Positions 1 to 9,435 are shown, counted from the stretch's first letter. The stretch is 64,000 bases of DNA from Agrobacterium tumefaciens (GCF_013318015.2 NZ_CP115841.1:434001-498000), one strand, 5' to 3'. Notes: generated by a model from the sequence alone, not told the origin. Made by a program: numbers and translations.

Positions 1-477
1 GAGGCCTGCCGCGCGGTATTCGGCGATGAGCGCGAAGACTATGCCGCCGCGCTACAGCGCAACTACGAGCAGGGGCCGCGCCCCAACTGGCAGGAAACCT
101 TCATAAGCGCCTATGCCTCCGTGCATCCCTGGGAGGATTTTGCCGAGTGTTTCGCGCATTATCTTCACATCGTCGATACGCTGGAAACCGCGCGCGCCTT
201 TGGCGTGGCGATAGACCCCGATGGACATGAGGAAATGGCGGCGGAGGTCACTTTCGATCCCTATAATGCCCGTAGCGCCGCACAACTGGTCAAGGCCTGG
301 ATTCCGCTCAGCGTCGCCATCAACTCGATCCAGCGCAGCATGGGGGAGGCGGACCTTTATCCCTTCGTGCTGGCCCCGCCTGTTGTGAGCAAGATGGAAT
401 TCATCCACGACCTGCTACACGGCAGGATCGACGCGATGCCTCAACGGCAGATGCAGCAGTTCTCGATGGCGCAGTGA
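1..477 (+). CDS. Zinc-binding metallopeptidase family protein, C-terminal part
   Basis: The frame is open from the first base and ends at TGA 475-477, so the start lies outside the window and 158 residues are visible. The segment HPWEDFAECFAHYLHIVDTL is characteristic, as I recall it, of the uncharacterised putative zinc-dependent metallopeptidases of the COG4307 type, in which a His/Glu-containing helix is followed by an all-helical tail. The HExxH part would lie upstream of the window and cannot be seen. No signal or membrane segment is visible in this part. The gene is followed by a palindromic repeat and converges on the minus-strand operon ending at 601. Family assignment is from memory of the motif; the true substrate is unknown. 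Confidence 0.7.
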   Translation, partial: EACRAVFGDEREDYAAALQRNYEQGPRPNWQETFISAYASVHPWEDFAECFAHYLHIVDTLETARAFGVAIDPDGHEEMAAEVTFDPYNARSAAQLVKAWIPLSVAINSIQRSMGEADLYPFVLAPPVVSKMEFIHDLLHGRIDAMPQRQMQQFSMAQ

Positions 478-525
478 ATACGAGACACGAGAAGTCATAG
501 TCAGGAAACGCGTCGTTTCCTTCTC

Positions 526-556
526 CCGTCATTCCGGCTCAATACCGGAATGACGG
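526..556. repeat. Palindromic intergenic repeat, CGTCATTCCGG family
   Basis: Perfect 12-bp inverted arms (526-537 and 545-556) around a 7-nt loop. Nearly the same element, with one G-T wobble, recurs at 27540-27568. It lies between two convergent genes and could also act as a bidirectional transcript end, although there is no T tract. Confidence 0.75.
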
Positions 557-600
557 CGGTGGATGGAGTAGCCCTTTACCACCCCATATTCCAATACCTC

Positions 601-3516
601 TTACGAAGCTCGCTTCGTCGGCTGGAACCGCTCCCGCAAAAGCTTCAGCGCCGCATCGCCGGAAACCGGTGTGCCGAACAGGAAGCTCTGGCCGAAATGG
701 CAGTTCATGCGTGAGAGTTCCGCCGCATCCTCAGGCGTTTCAATGCCTTCCGCCACCACCTGCATATCGAGAGCGCGCGCCATGGCGATAACGGAGCGCA
801 GTAGCACGTTGCGCTTGTCGCTGGTATTGGCCACCAGTGCCTTGTCGAGCTTGATCGTGTCGAAGGGGAAGCGGGTGAGATAGGCAAGTGACGAATAGCC
901 GGTGCCGAAATCATCCATGGCGAGGCTGATGCCCGTTTCCTTCAGCTTGGAAAGCACCAGCCGCGCCTGTTCCGGGTTCTCCATCACCACGGATTCCGTC
1001 AGCTCCAGCTTCAGCTGCTGCGGATTACAGCGCGTTCGCGTCAGCATGCCGCGCACGTCGTTATACAATTCGTTATTCAGCAATTGCGCGCTGGAAATAT
1101 TGACGGAGATGAAGATCGGCATCTTCTCGATGGAATGCTGCCAGTCCATCAGGTCGGTCGCTGCCCTTTCCAGCGCGAACATGCCGAGCGGTTCGATCAG
1201 GCCGGAGGCTTCCGCGATGGGGATGAATTCGCTCGGCGGAATGTTGCCGCGTTTGGGGTGTTCCCACCGCATCAGCGCCTCGAAACCGGCCAGCGCGCCA
1301 TCGTCAAGCTTGACGATGGGCTGATAGGCGAGCGACAGCTCCTTGCGCTCGATGGCGCGGCGAAGATCGCTTTCCATTTGCAGGCGGTCGGTGCCGGACG
1401 TGCGGAAAGCGGGACGGAACGGCTCGACGCGGTTTCCGCCAGCGCGCTTGGCGCGGTACATCGCCAGTTCCGCATCGCTCAAGAGACCTGCGGCACTTTC
1501 CTGCTGGTCGATCCATGAAACGAGGCCGATGGAGGCGGTGAGGATGATTTCGCGATTGGCGAAATTGATCGGCACCATGATTGCCTTGTTCACCGCATCG
1601 GCGAAATCGGCCACCCGCTGCGGATCGCGCTCCGAGGTCAGGATCAGGCCGAATTCATCGCCGCCGAGACGCGCCAGCGTATCCTGCGGTTTCAACAGGC
1701 GGCGCAGACGCCGTGTCAGCGCGATGAGAATATTGTCGCCTGCAGCAATGCCGAGCGTATCGTTGACCAGCTTGTAACGGTCGATATCGATCGCCATCAC
1801 CGTCGGGCGCACGCCGTCGCTTTCAGGAGAGAGGTTGAGGATCGATTGCAGGCGGTCGAGGAAGACCTGCCGGTTTGGTAGCCCGGTCAGATTGTCATTC
1901 ATCGCATCCTGCAACAGCCGCTCCACCGAGTTCTTCTGCTCGGTGATGTCGGTGATGGTGCCGACGCAGCGGATGATTTCGCCGTTGGAGCCGAGAACCG
2001 GGCGGGCGCGGATTTGCAGCCAATGGAAATGTCCGTCTTCAGCGCGAATGCGGAATTCGTGATTGAGGCGGCCCTTGCGATGGTCGAGCAGCACGTCGAG
2101 CGTTGCCTTGAACCGGTCGCGATCGTCAGGATGCAGGCGCGGCAGCCAGTTGCGCGCAGCACCATGCATCGTGCCGGGCTCCAGCCCCAGACGGTTGGAA
2201 ATGTCAGGTGTGGTGACGATGCGGTCGCGCGTCACGTCCCAGTCCCACACGGTATCGCCGCTGCCCGTCAGTGCGAGAGATTGCCGTTCGAGATCGGAAA
2301 ACAGGCCCTGCTGATAGGCGCTGCCGGCAAAGGCATGCTGAATGACTGTGAAGCCGATCAGAAGCACGATCAGCACCAGCCCGCCGCCAAGCGCCGGCTG
2401 AACGATGTCGTTGTCCAATTGTCCGGTCACCGTCAGCCAGCTGCCGAACAGCCAGACGAGGATGAGCGCCCAGGACGGAACGAGCAAAATCGCCCGGTCG
2501 TAACGGTTGAAGCCGAGATAGATGATGAGTGCGATGCCGGCCGTCGCCGTCAGCGCGAAGGAGACGCGCGCGATACCGGAGGCGACCGAAGGATCGTAAA
2601 TCGCGACGCCGAACAGCAGCGCCAGACCCACCACCCAGGCAAAGGTCGCATAACCCAGATGCGCGTGCCAGCGGTTTAGATTGAGATAGGTGAACAGGAA
2701 GACCACGAAGCTGGAGGCGAGAGCCACTTCGGCGCCCGCCCTCCATATTCGCTGATCGCTGGATGTGACGGTGATGAGTTTTTCAAGGAAGCCGAAATCG
2801 ACGCAGATATAGGCGAGCACCGCCCAGGCGAGCGCGGCCGACGCCGGCAGAACCGAGGTTCCCTTGACGACGAACAGGATGGTCAGGAGCACGGCCAGCA
2901 GGCCGGCAATGCCGAGAACGATGCCGCGATAGAGCGTGAAGGCGTTGATCGTATCCTTGTAGGCTTCCGGTTCCCACAGATAGATCTGCGGCAATTGCGG
3001 GGTCGACAGCTCGGCGACGAAGGTGATGACGGAGCCGGGATTGAGCGTGATGCGGAAGACGTCGGCATCCGGGCTTGGCTGCCGGTCAAGCGCAAAGCCT
3101 TCGCTCGGTGTGATCGCGATGATGCGCTGCGAGCCGAGATCGGGCCAGAAGAGCTTGGAATTCACCAGACGGAAATGCGGTGCGACGATAACGCGCTCCA
3201 GCTGCTCTTCCGAGACGTTGGCGAGCGCGAAGACGGCCCAGTCGCCCTGATGGTCGGTGGAGCTGGCGCGCACCTCGATACGGCGGCGGATGCCATCCGG
3301 ACCGGGCGCGGTCGAGACCTGAAAGGCTTCACCCTGATTGGCATAGATATCGGTTGTCGCGGTGAGATCGAGCGCCGTATCGTCACGGGAAATCTTCACC
3401 GGCTCGAAGGCGTAGGAAAGAGACGAAAAAAGCAGGAAAAACAGGAAGAACGGCGCAGCCAGTGCAATTGCCGCCAGACGTTTCGACAGGCACGGCGCAG
3501 AGTGAGTGTAAGTCAT
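601..3516 (-). CDS. Membrane-bound GGDEF-EAL cyclic-di-GMP signalling protein with 7TM sensor and PAS domain
   Basis: The 971-residue protein has an N-terminal signal/anchor, a periplasmic region (about residues 30-185) resembling 7TMR-DISM extracellular domains, and seven or so membrane helices (about 190-400). These are followed by a PAS/PAC domain, a GGDEF domain with an intact GGDEF signature at residues 618-622, and an EAL domain starting with E746-A-L. Both catalytic signatures look intact, so it could make or degrade c-di-GMP; which activity dominates cannot be read from sequence. The frame is open further upstream to 4020, but that extension lies inside the acetyltransferase gene; the ATG at 3516 overlaps that gene's stop as ATGA and begins a normal signal segment. 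It is the last gene of the thrC operon. Confidence 0.88.
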   Translation of the reverse strand: MTYTHSAPCLSKRLAAIALAAPFFLFFLLFSSLSYAFEPVKISRDDTALDLTATTDIYANQGEAFQVSTAPGPDGIRRRIEVRASSTDHQGDWAVFALANVSEEQLERVIVAPHFRLVNSKLFWPDLGSQRIIAITPSEGFALDRQPSPDADVFRITLNPGSVITFVAELSTPQLPQIYLWEPEAYKDTINAFTLYRGIVLGIAGLLAVLLTILFVVKGTSVLPASAALAWAVLAYICVDFGFLEKLITVTSSDQRIWRAGAEVALASSFVVFLFTYLNLNRWHAHLGYATFAWVVGLALLFGVAIYDPSVASGIARVSFALTATAGIALIIYLGFNRYDRAILLVPSWALILVWLFGSWLTVTGQLDNDIVQPALGGGLVLIVLLIGFTVIQHAFAGSAYQQGLFSDLERQSLALTGSGDTVWDWDVTRDRIVTTPDISNRLGLEPGTMHGAARNWLPRLHPDDRDRFKATLDVLLDHRKGRLNHEFRIRAEDGHFHWLQIRARPVLGSNGEIIRCVGTITDITEQKNSVERLLQDAMNDNLTGLPNRQVFLDRLQSILNLSPESDGVRPTVMAIDIDRYKLVNDTLGIAAGDNILIALTRRLRRLLKPQDTLARLGGDEFGLILTSERDPQRVADFADAVNKAIMVPINFANREIILTASIGLVSWIDQQESAAGLLSDAELAMYRAKRAGGNRVEPFRPAFRTSGTDRLQMESDLRRAIERKELSLAYQPIVKLDDGALAGFEALMRWEHPKRGNIPPSEFIPIAEASGLIEPLGMFALERAATDLMDWQHSIEKMPIFISVNISSAQLLNNELYNDVRGMLTRTRCNPQQLKLELTESVVMENPEQARLVLSKLKETGISLAMDDFGTGYSSLAYLTRFPFDTIKLDKALVANTSDKRNVLLRSVIAMARALDMQVVAEGIETPEDAAELSRMNCHFGQSFLFGTPVSGDAALKLLRERFQPTKRAS

Positions 3517-4112
3517 GTATCGTACTTCGTTCCACTGGAGCTTTGCTTGTCGGCAAGAAGGGAAAACATCGTATGATCCCGCCATTGGCCGTTGATTTTC
3601 AGATATTCCCGCAAGAGGCCTTCCCGCTGGAACCCGGCATTTTCGAGAAGCCGGATGCTTTTGAAGTTTTCCGGAATACAGGCTGCCTCGATACGGTGCA
3701 ACTGAAGTCCGTTGAAGATATAGGGTATTACCAATTTTAATGCGGCAGACATATGGCCTTGCGCGGCGTAGCGTTCGCCCACCCAATATCCTATCATGCA
3801 GCTTTGTGCAGCACCCCTCCTGATATAACCGATGGTGATGCCGCCAACGAGCAACGTCTCCTTCTCGAATAGCAGAAACGACACGGCGGTGCCGGAGGAA
3901 AACTCCTGGCCGTTGCGCACCACACGCGTGCGGAAGGAGCCTTCCGTCAGTTCGTCCGGGCGCCAGGTGGGTTCCCATGGCTGGAGAAACTGACGGCTTT
4001 CCGAGCGCAGAACGTGCCACTGCTTGAAATCGCCATAGCGCGGCAGTCTGAGAAGATGGTTGGCGCTGCGCAGTTCCGGGGTGTCGTTATGTCGGGAAAG
4101 AAAACGCAGCAT
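3513..4112 (-). CDS. GNAT-family acetyltransferase (RimJ/RimL-like)
   Basis: 199 residues with the usual layout of a RimJ/RimL-type N-acetyltransferase: an N-terminal strand-helix region, the acetyl-CoA binding segment around GYWVGERYAAQGHMSAALKL, and a C-terminal part containing RIEAACIPENFKSIRLLENA, where family members carry the conserved Asn and Glu positions. Such enzymes acetylate N-terminal amines of ribosomal proteins or small amines; the substrate here is unknown. The start has a purine-rich site (AGGGATG) just upstream. It overlaps the GGDEF-EAL gene by 4 bases (ATGA), so the two are probably translationally coupled, and it follows the M16 peptidase gene by 33 bases. Confidence 0.88.
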   Translation of the reverse strand: MLRFLSRHNDTPELRSANHLLRLPRYGDFKQWHVLRSESRQFLQPWEPTWRPDELTEGSFRTRVVRNGQEFSSGTAVSFLLFEKETLLVGGITIGYIRRGAAQSCMIGYWVGERYAAQGHMSAALKLVIPYIFNGLQLHRIEAACIPENFKSIRLLENAGFQREGLLREYLKINGQWRDHTMFSLLADKQSSSGTKYDT

Positions 4113-4145
4113 TCACCATCCCTGTACGGAAAGAAACCGCAACCC

Positions 4146-5444
4146 TCAGCCGTTCGCCTTTATCCTTGCGGGCTGCTGCGCGGAAAGCGCGGCAGTAATG
4201 TCTGAAAGAGGCGGCAGCTGTTCGAGCGGGCCAATTGCAGACAATGTCGGAACTGTATCGAAAAACAGCCGTCCTGCAAGATCGGTCAGGCGTTCCCGCG
4301 TGATGTCGTTCAGGCGCTCCATCATCTCCTCATTGGGGATGGGCCGGCCGTAAAGCATCATCTGCCGTGCCATCTGGCCGGCACGGGCTGCCGGGCTTTC
4401 CTGACCCATCAGCAGTTGCGCGCGGATTTGTGCGCGGGCGCGGTCGATTTCTTCCTGATGAATGGTCTGGGAAGACTTGCGCAACTCGTCGACGATGACG
4501 GGCATCAGTTCCGGCAGGTCGTTGCCGCCGGTCGCCGCATGCACGCCGAAAATGCCGGTGTCGGAAAAACCCCAATGGAAGGCATAAACGGAATAACAAA
4601 GGCCGCGGGACTCTCGCACTTCCTGGAACAGGCGCGATGACATGCCGCCCCCAAGAATATTGGCGAGAATTTGCGAACAGTAGAAATCGCGGGCGTGATA
4701 GGCCTTGCCCTCGAAGCCGAGAAGCACCTGCGCGTCCATGAGGTCACGGGTCTCGCGGATTTCCCCGCCGGTATAGATCGCCTTTTCGAGAACCGGCGTG
4801 GTGACCGGCAGCTGCGGCAGCGAGGCAAAGCGTTCTTCCACCTGCTTCACGAAGCTCTGGTGATCGACAGCACCCGCTGCAACGACGAAGATGCGATCCG
4901 TTGTATAGTTGCGGGCGAGATAATGCCTGATCTGGGCGCTGGTGAAGGATTGCACGGTTTCCGGAGTGCCGAGGATCGGGCGGCCGATGGTCTGGTCGCG
5001 ATAGGCGACGCCGGAAAAATTGTCGAAAATCACATCGTCAGGCGTATCGGTGGCGGCACCGATTTCCTGGAGGATGACGTTTTTCTCCCGCTCCAGCTCG
5101 TCTTCGTCGAACAGCGACTCCGTCAGGATGTCTGCAAGAATATCGACGGCGAGCGGAACGTGGTCTTTCAGGACGCGGGCGTAGTATGAAGTTGTTTCCG
5201 TCGATGTCGCGGCGTTGACTTCGCCGCCGACATTTTCGATCTCTTCGGCGATCTGCCGGGCGGTGCGGCGCGCCGTACCCTTGAAGGCCATATGCTCGAG
5301 AAGATGGGCGATGCCGTGCTCGGCAGTCGTCTCGTTGCGGGACCCGGATTTGATCCACACCCCAAGAGCAACGCTTTCGAGATGCGGCATTCTTTCCGTG
5401 ACAACGGTCAACCCGGACGAAAGCCGGGTCACATTAACTCTCAT
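4146..5444 (-). CDS. M16-family zinc metallopeptidase (mitochondrial processing peptidase-like)
   Basis: 432 residues, the usual length for single-unit bacterial M16B peptidases. The inverted zinc motif HxxEH is present as H47-L-L-E50-H51, followed about 75 residues later by the acidic segment ELEREKNVILQEI that supplies the third metal ligand in this family. No signal peptide is visible, which points to a cytoplasmic or inner-membrane-associated protease. The homologues are related to the beta subunit of the mitochondrial processing peptidase. The gene starts 19 bases after thrC, and this thrC-M16 order is, to my knowledge, common in rhizobia and other alphaproteobacteria. Confidence 0.92.
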   Translation of the reverse strand: MRVNVTRLSSGLTVVTERMPHLESVALGVWIKSGSRNETTAEHGIAHLLEHMAFKGTARRTARQIAEEIENVGGEVNAATSTETTSYYARVLKDHVPLAVDILADILTESLFDEDELEREKNVILQEIGAATDTPDDVIFDNFSGVAYRDQTIGRPILGTPETVQSFTSAQIRHYLARNYTTDRIFVVAAGAVDHQSFVKQVEERFASLPQLPVTTPVLEKAIYTGGEIRETRDLMDAQVLLGFEGKAYHARDFYCSQILANILGGGMSSRLFQEVRESRGLCYSVYAFHWGFSDTGIFGVHAATGGNDLPELMPVIVDELRKSSQTIHQEEIDRARAQIRAQLLMGQESPAARAGQMARQMMLYGRPIPNEEMMERLNDITRERLTDLAGRLFFDTVPTLSAIGPLEQLPPLSDITAALSAQQPARIKANG

Positions 5445-5463
5445 ATCAAGTCTTTCCGCGTCT

Positions 5464-6861
5464 CTATTTGCCGGCGCGTGCGTGGCTGCCGATGAAGGTT
5501 TCCACCGTCTTCAGCTCTGCGTCCAGAATGTCGAAACGCTCCTCCCGGTTCATAATGTCAGCTAGCCATACTGGAAGCGCCGGGTCGATTGCGCAAGCGG
5601 ATTTTACGGCGGTCGGGAATTTAGCCGGATGGGCAGTGGACAGGACCACCATCGGGCTTGATGCCTTTTCGTGTTTTTCCGCCACAAAAACGCCGGTCGC
5701 CGTATGCGGGTCGATCAGGTAACCGGTTTTCTCAAGCGTATTGCGGATCGTCGCCGCCACCTGCTTTTCGGTGGCACGGCCGGCGCGGAAATCCTTCTTG
5801 ATGAATTTCAGCGCATGCGGCGGGATTTCAAACGCGCCGGATTGCTTGAGGCCATCCATCGACGCCTTTACCGCAGCGGAATCGCGGCCATAGGCCTCAA
5901 ACAGCAGCCGCTCGAAATTGGACGAGATCTGGATGTCCATCGAGGGCGAGGTGGTGGGCGTGACGCCGCGCATCTCGTAACGGCCGGTCTTCAGCGTGCG
6001 CGCCAGAATGTCGTTGTCGTTGGTGGCGATGACAAGCTTGTCGATCGGCAGGCCCATCTTCTTGGCGACGTAACCGGCGAAGATATCCCCGAAATTGCCC
6101 GTTGGGACGGTGAAGGAAATCTTCCGGTCGGGACCGCCGAGCGACAGGGACGCCGTGAAATAATAGACCACCTGCGCCATGATGCGCGCCCAGTTGATGG
6201 AGTTGACGCCCGAAAGCTTGACGCCGTCGCGGAATTTCGCGTCGTTGAACATTTCTTTGACGAGGTTCTGGCAATCGTCGAAATTGCCGTTGATCGCCAG
6301 CGCATGCACGTTGGAGGCGGTGGAGGTCGTCATCTGGCGCTGCTGCACCGGAGAGACCTTGCCGTTGGGGAAAAGGATGAAGATGTCGGTGCGCTCGCGC
6401 CCGGCAAAGGCGTCGATGGCTGCGCCGCCCGTGTCGCCGGAGGTGGCGCCGACGATGGTGGCGCGCTCGCCGCGTTCAGCCAGCGTATAATCCATCAGGC
6501 GGGCGAGAAGCTGCATCGCCACGTCCTTGAAGGCAAGCGTGGTGCCGTGGAAAAGCTCCAGCACGAAGGTGTTCGGCCCGGTCTGCGTCAAGGGTGCTAC
6601 GGCCGGATGGCGGAACGTCGCATAGGCGTCGTCGATCATCGCCCTGAACTTGTCGGCCGGAATTTCACCGCCGGTGAAACGGTAGAGAACTTCAAACGCG
6701 ATGTCCTGATAGGACTTGCCGCGCAGGTTGCGGATTTCCTTTTTCGACATGGAGGGCCATTCGCGCGGCACGTAAAGCCCGCCATCACGGCCAAGGCCCG
6801 CCAGAAGCGCGTCGCAGAAACCAAGCGAAGGGGCCGCACCCCTGGTCGATACATATTTCAC
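5464..6861 (-). CDS. thrC: Threonine synthase
   Basis: 465 residues, matching the long (fungal/enterobacterial) class of threonine synthases that convert O-phosphohomoserine to threonine with pyridoxal phosphate. The N terminus MKYVSTRG is typical; the PLP lysine is K112 within HGTTLAFKD, and the phosphate-binding region reads GATSGDTGGAAID near residue 140. It is the first gene of a minus-strand operon with the M16 peptidase, the acetyltransferase and the GGDEF-EAL gene. The 243 bases upstream to the divergent lipoprotein gene would hold its promoter; I saw no threonine-rich leader peptide. Confidence 0.97.
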   Translation of the reverse strand: MKYVSTRGAAPSLGFCDALLAGLGRDGGLYVPREWPSMSKKEIRNLRGKSYQDIAFEVLYRFTGGEIPADKFRAMIDDAYATFRHPAVAPLTQTGPNTFVLELFHGTTLAFKDVAMQLLARLMDYTLAERGERATIVGATSGDTGGAAIDAFAGRERTDIFILFPNGKVSPVQQRQMTTSTASNVHALAINGNFDDCQNLVKEMFNDAKFRDGVKLSGVNSINWARIMAQVVYYFTASLSLGGPDRKISFTVPTGNFGDIFAGYVAKKMGLPIDKLVIATNDNDILARTLKTGRYEMRGVTPTTSPSMDIQISSNFERLLFEAYGRDSAAVKASMDGLKQSGAFEIPPHALKFIKKDFRAGRATEKQVAATIRNTLEKTGYLIDPHTATGVFVAEKHEKASSPMVVLSTAHPAKFPTAVKSACAIDPALPVWLADIMNREERFDILDAELKTVETFIGSHARAGK

Positions 6862-7104
6862 GAGATAGTCCCTTGTCGTTTACCGGTCTGTCCGTTGCCG
6901 TTACCGGCTCTTTATCAGCAGCATCCCGCCGGAATGAGGCGATTGGCGAGGTAATGAAGGGCTTTTTTGAAAATTCAAGCAAAACCAAACATGCCAATCG
7001 ATTTTTTCCGGCGTCGCTGCTATAGACCATCGCCAACCTGCGTGAAAGGTCAATAAACAGCGTCTCCGGTTCGGATCCGGGACAATGGAGAGGGAATTAG
7101 AAGA

Positions 7105-7677
7105 GTGTCAGGGAATTTCTTGCGTTTGTCCGCCGCGATGTCGCTTCTGGCCGTTGTTGCAGGATGCAATTCCTCCAATCCGTCAGACTCGCTTGCCGTC
7201 AACCCTCCGGCGGCGCAGGCAAATGCCGTTGCTCCGGTGGTGCAGGCCAACTGCCCGACGGTCACGGTTCTCGATGCCAATGCCGTCCACCGCGTCTATG
7301 CCGGTGGCGCAAAGGACGATCCGCAGAAACTCGCCTATCAGGTTTCGCTGTCAGACACGACGCGCTCTTGTACCGCGAACGAAACCACGCTGACGGTAAA
7401 CGTGCTGGCCCAGGGCCGTCTCGTTCCCGGCCCGATGTCGAAGCCCGGCCGCGTGACCGTACCGATCCGCGTCACCGTTAAGGACGGCGACGGCGAGATT
7501 TACGGCGAAACGACCAATTTCGCCATCGACGTTGCTGCAGGCGGTGCCGGCACGCAGTTCATCTTCAACAACGATCATGTCGCCATTCCCAACGGACCGG
7601 GCGGCGCACCGAGGTCGGTCAGTGTCTATATCGGTTTTGCCGAGCAGGGCGCAAAGGCCAAGACCAAGCGCCGGTGA
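7105..7677 (+). CDS. Predicted lipoprotein of unknown function
   Basis: 190 residues starting at GTG 7105, with the purine-rich stretch GGAGAGGGA upstream. The N terminus is a lipoprotein signal: a hydrophobic segment ending LLAVVAGC, with the lipidated cysteine near residue 22, followed by a Ser/Asn/Pro-rich linker. The mature domain is mainly beta-like and contains two further cysteines (CPTV and RSCTANE) that might form a disulfide. I do not recognise a named domain. It stands alone between the divergent thrC operon and a convergent HAD hydrolase, and the gap after it holds a palindromic repeat. Confidence 0.75.
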   Translation: MSGNFLRLSAAMSLLAVVAGCNSSNPSDSLAVNPPAAQANAVAPVVQANCPTVTVLDANAVHRVYAGGAKDDPQKLAYQVSLSDTTRSCTANETTLTVNVLAQGRLVPGPMSKPGRVTVPIRVTVKDGDGEIYGETTNFAIDVAAGGAGTQFIFNNDHVAIPNGPGGAPRSVSVYIGFAEQGAKAKTKRR

Positions 7678-7759
7678 TTTGACGGGCGAAATGTAAAAAC
7701 CGGAGGCTGCTTTTGCGGGCTTTCGGGCAGATCGCAAACAAACCATGGCTCATACGCAA

Positions 7760-7846
7760 CGTCATCCTCGGGCCTGTCCCGAGGATCCGAACACGTATCG
7801 TAGAATCAAGTCGTTGCAGATGCTCGGGACAGGCCCGAGCATGACG
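7760..7846. repeat. Composite palindromic repeat with two CCTCGGG-type hairpins
   Basis: About 87 bases bounded by CGTCAT and ATGACG. Two hairpins with GC-rich arms (7765-7785 and 7821-7841) are themselves inverted with respect to each other. A shorter relative lies at 53884-53914. It sits between convergent genes. Confidence 0.65.
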
Positions 7847-7873
7847 AAGTGGCGTTTGTGACAAAGCCAGAGA

Positions 7874-8563
7874 TTAAAAAGCGCCTTCCCACTCCGCCAT
7901 CGCTGCAATAACGGCGGGCAGGTCCTGCATGCGTGAAATCACCGTTTCCGCGCCCGCGTCCGTCAACCGGTCGGCATGGCTGGGATAGGTGTGGGATGCG
8001 CCGGTGAAGCCGATGACGCGCATGCCGGCTGCCTTTGCACCATGCACGCCGTGCACGGAATCCTCGATTACGACGGCGCGATCCGGTGAAACGCCGAACT
8101 GGGCTGCGCCATGCAGGAAGATATCCGGCTTCGGCTTGACGCGGTCGGCTCCGAGATCCTTGGCGGAGTAGATATGCGGTGCGAAATAGGGCTTCAGGCC
8201 CACCTTCGTCAGCATCATGTCGAGGCGGTGGCTGGATGAATTCGAGCAGATGCAACGCGGTGTCGTCAGGCGCGACAGAGCGAACTTGACGCCCTCGATG
8301 ATCTTCACGTCGCGTTCCAGCCGCGCGTCCAGCAGCTTTTCCGACTTGTCGAGCAGCGATGCGGAAAACGGGATGCTGGCTTCGCTTTCCACCTGCAGGA
8401 GGATGTTCTTCCAGGTCATGCCGGCGAAACGCTCGCCCATTTCCTCGACGGAGATCGGATACCCGGCATCGGTCAGAAGGCGGGACTCCACCTGTGCGGC
8501 GATGATTTCGGAATCGACCAGAACGCCGTCACAGTCGAAAATAATGAGGTCGAAGCCGCTCAT
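7874..8563 (-). CDS. HAD-superfamily hydrolase (beta-phosphoglucomutase/phosphatase-like)
   Basis: 229 residues. HAD motif I is DCDGVLVDS at residues 10-18, motif II is the ICSNSSS segment, motif III is the lysine of KPKPDIF, and motif IV is VIEDSVHGV. A helical cap lies between motifs I and II, as in subfamily I phosphatases and phosphoglucomutases. Such enzymes dephosphorylate sugar phosphates or similar metabolites in the cytoplasm; the substrate cannot be fixed from sequence. It is transcribed away from the GntR gene at 8755 and shows no operon partner. Confidence 0.88.
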   Translation of the reverse strand: MSGFDLIIFDCDGVLVDSEIIAAQVESRLLTDAGYPISVEEMGERFAGMTWKNILLQVESEASIPFSASLLDKSEKLLDARLERDVKIIEGVKFALSRLTTPRCICSNSSSHRLDMMLTKVGLKPYFAPHIYSAKDLGADRVKPKPDIFLHGAAQFGVSPDRAVVIEDSVHGVHGAKAAGMRVIGFTGASHTYPSHADRLTDAGAETVISRMQDLPAVIAAMAEWEGAF

Positions 8564-8754
8564 GGGCGCTCCCTGTATCGGATTTGCCTTGGAAAAAAGT
8601 GATGCCCGGGCTTTTAGACCAAGTCCGCGTCAAGCTCAACCGGCTGGCCCGCAAGGGTCGGTCGCGCCCGGCTCATAGCTGGGATTTGGCTTTGCGCGTT
8701 TCCTGCGTGCAAAAACCGCTACACAGATCAGCGCCGGATGCGTTATGGGATGTT

Positions 8755-9435
8755 ATGCCCAAGACAGCGAAAACCAGACCCGAAGATACCATTGCCGCAC
8801 GCATCAGCCGCACTCTGGCTGACCGCATCGTGCGCGGTGAGCTGTCGCCGGGTGAACGTCTGAGGCAGGATCACATCGCCGCCGAATTCGGCGCATCGCA
8901 TGTGCCGGTGCGCGAAGCGTTCCGCAGGCTGGAGGCGCAGGGCTTGGCCGCCAGCATTCCGCGCCGCGGCGTGCGGGTCGCGGATTTCGGCCTTGCCGAT
9001 GTGCGCGAAGTCGCGGAAATGCGCGCCGCGCTTGAGGTTCTGGCGCTGCGCCACGCCATTCCAAACATGACTTCAGCCATTCTCGACCAGGCGGAGGCCG
9101 CCACGCTCGAAGGCGATAGCGCGGTCGACGTGCAGCATTGGGAAGAGGCCAATCGCCGCTTCCACCGCCTCATCACGGCGCCTTGCAACATGCCGCGCCT
9201 GATGGAGGCGATCGACGGCCTGCATGCCGCGAGCGCCCGGTTCCTGTTTTCCGCCTGGCGGGCAGGATGGGAGCGCCGCACCGATACCGATCACCGCGCG
9301 ATCCTCGACGCATTGCGCGGCGGCCGTGCCGAGGAGGCGGTGCGAATTCTCGACGGGCACGTGCAATGGATCGGTCGCAAGGCAATCCGCACCCCTTCAG
9401 GCTCGGTGCACGATGCCTTCGCCATCGTCGGATAG
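8755..9435 (+). CDS. GntR-family transcriptional regulator with FCD ligand domain
   Basis: 226 residues from the ATG at 8755; the frame is open from 8584, but the extra residues have no family match and the winged helix begins a normal distance after MPKTAK. Residues about 10-75 form the GntR winged helix (HIAAEFGASHVPVREAFRRL). The C-terminal half is an all-helical FCD domain of the FadR type with the acidic and histidine positions (EEANRRFH, DTDHRAIL) that bind metal in many members. It likely represses a nearby or distant catabolic operon in response to a small carboxylate. The next gene is a DUF1284 protein, which gives no clear hint of the regulon. Confidence 0.88.
   Translation: MPKTAKTRPEDTIAARISRTLADRIVRGELSPGERLRQDHIAAEFGASHVPVREAFRRLEAQGLAASIPRRGVRVADFGLADVREVAEMRAALEVLALRHAIPNMTSAILDQAEAATLEGDSAVDVQHWEEANRRFHRLITAPCNMPRLMEAIDGLHAASARFLFSAWRAGWERRTDTDHRAILDALRGGRAEEAVRILDGHVQWIGRKAIRTPSGSVHDAFAIVG

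Noticed and set aside
3517..4020. N-terminal extension of the GGDEF-EAL frame by 168 codons
   Set aside because: It lies wholly inside the acetyltransferase gene in another frame, has no domain, and the ATG at 3516 with an ATGA overlap begins a proper signal segment.
5671..6954. 427-codon open frame opposite thrC
   Set aside because: Antisense shadow, extends through the thrC start and has no domain.
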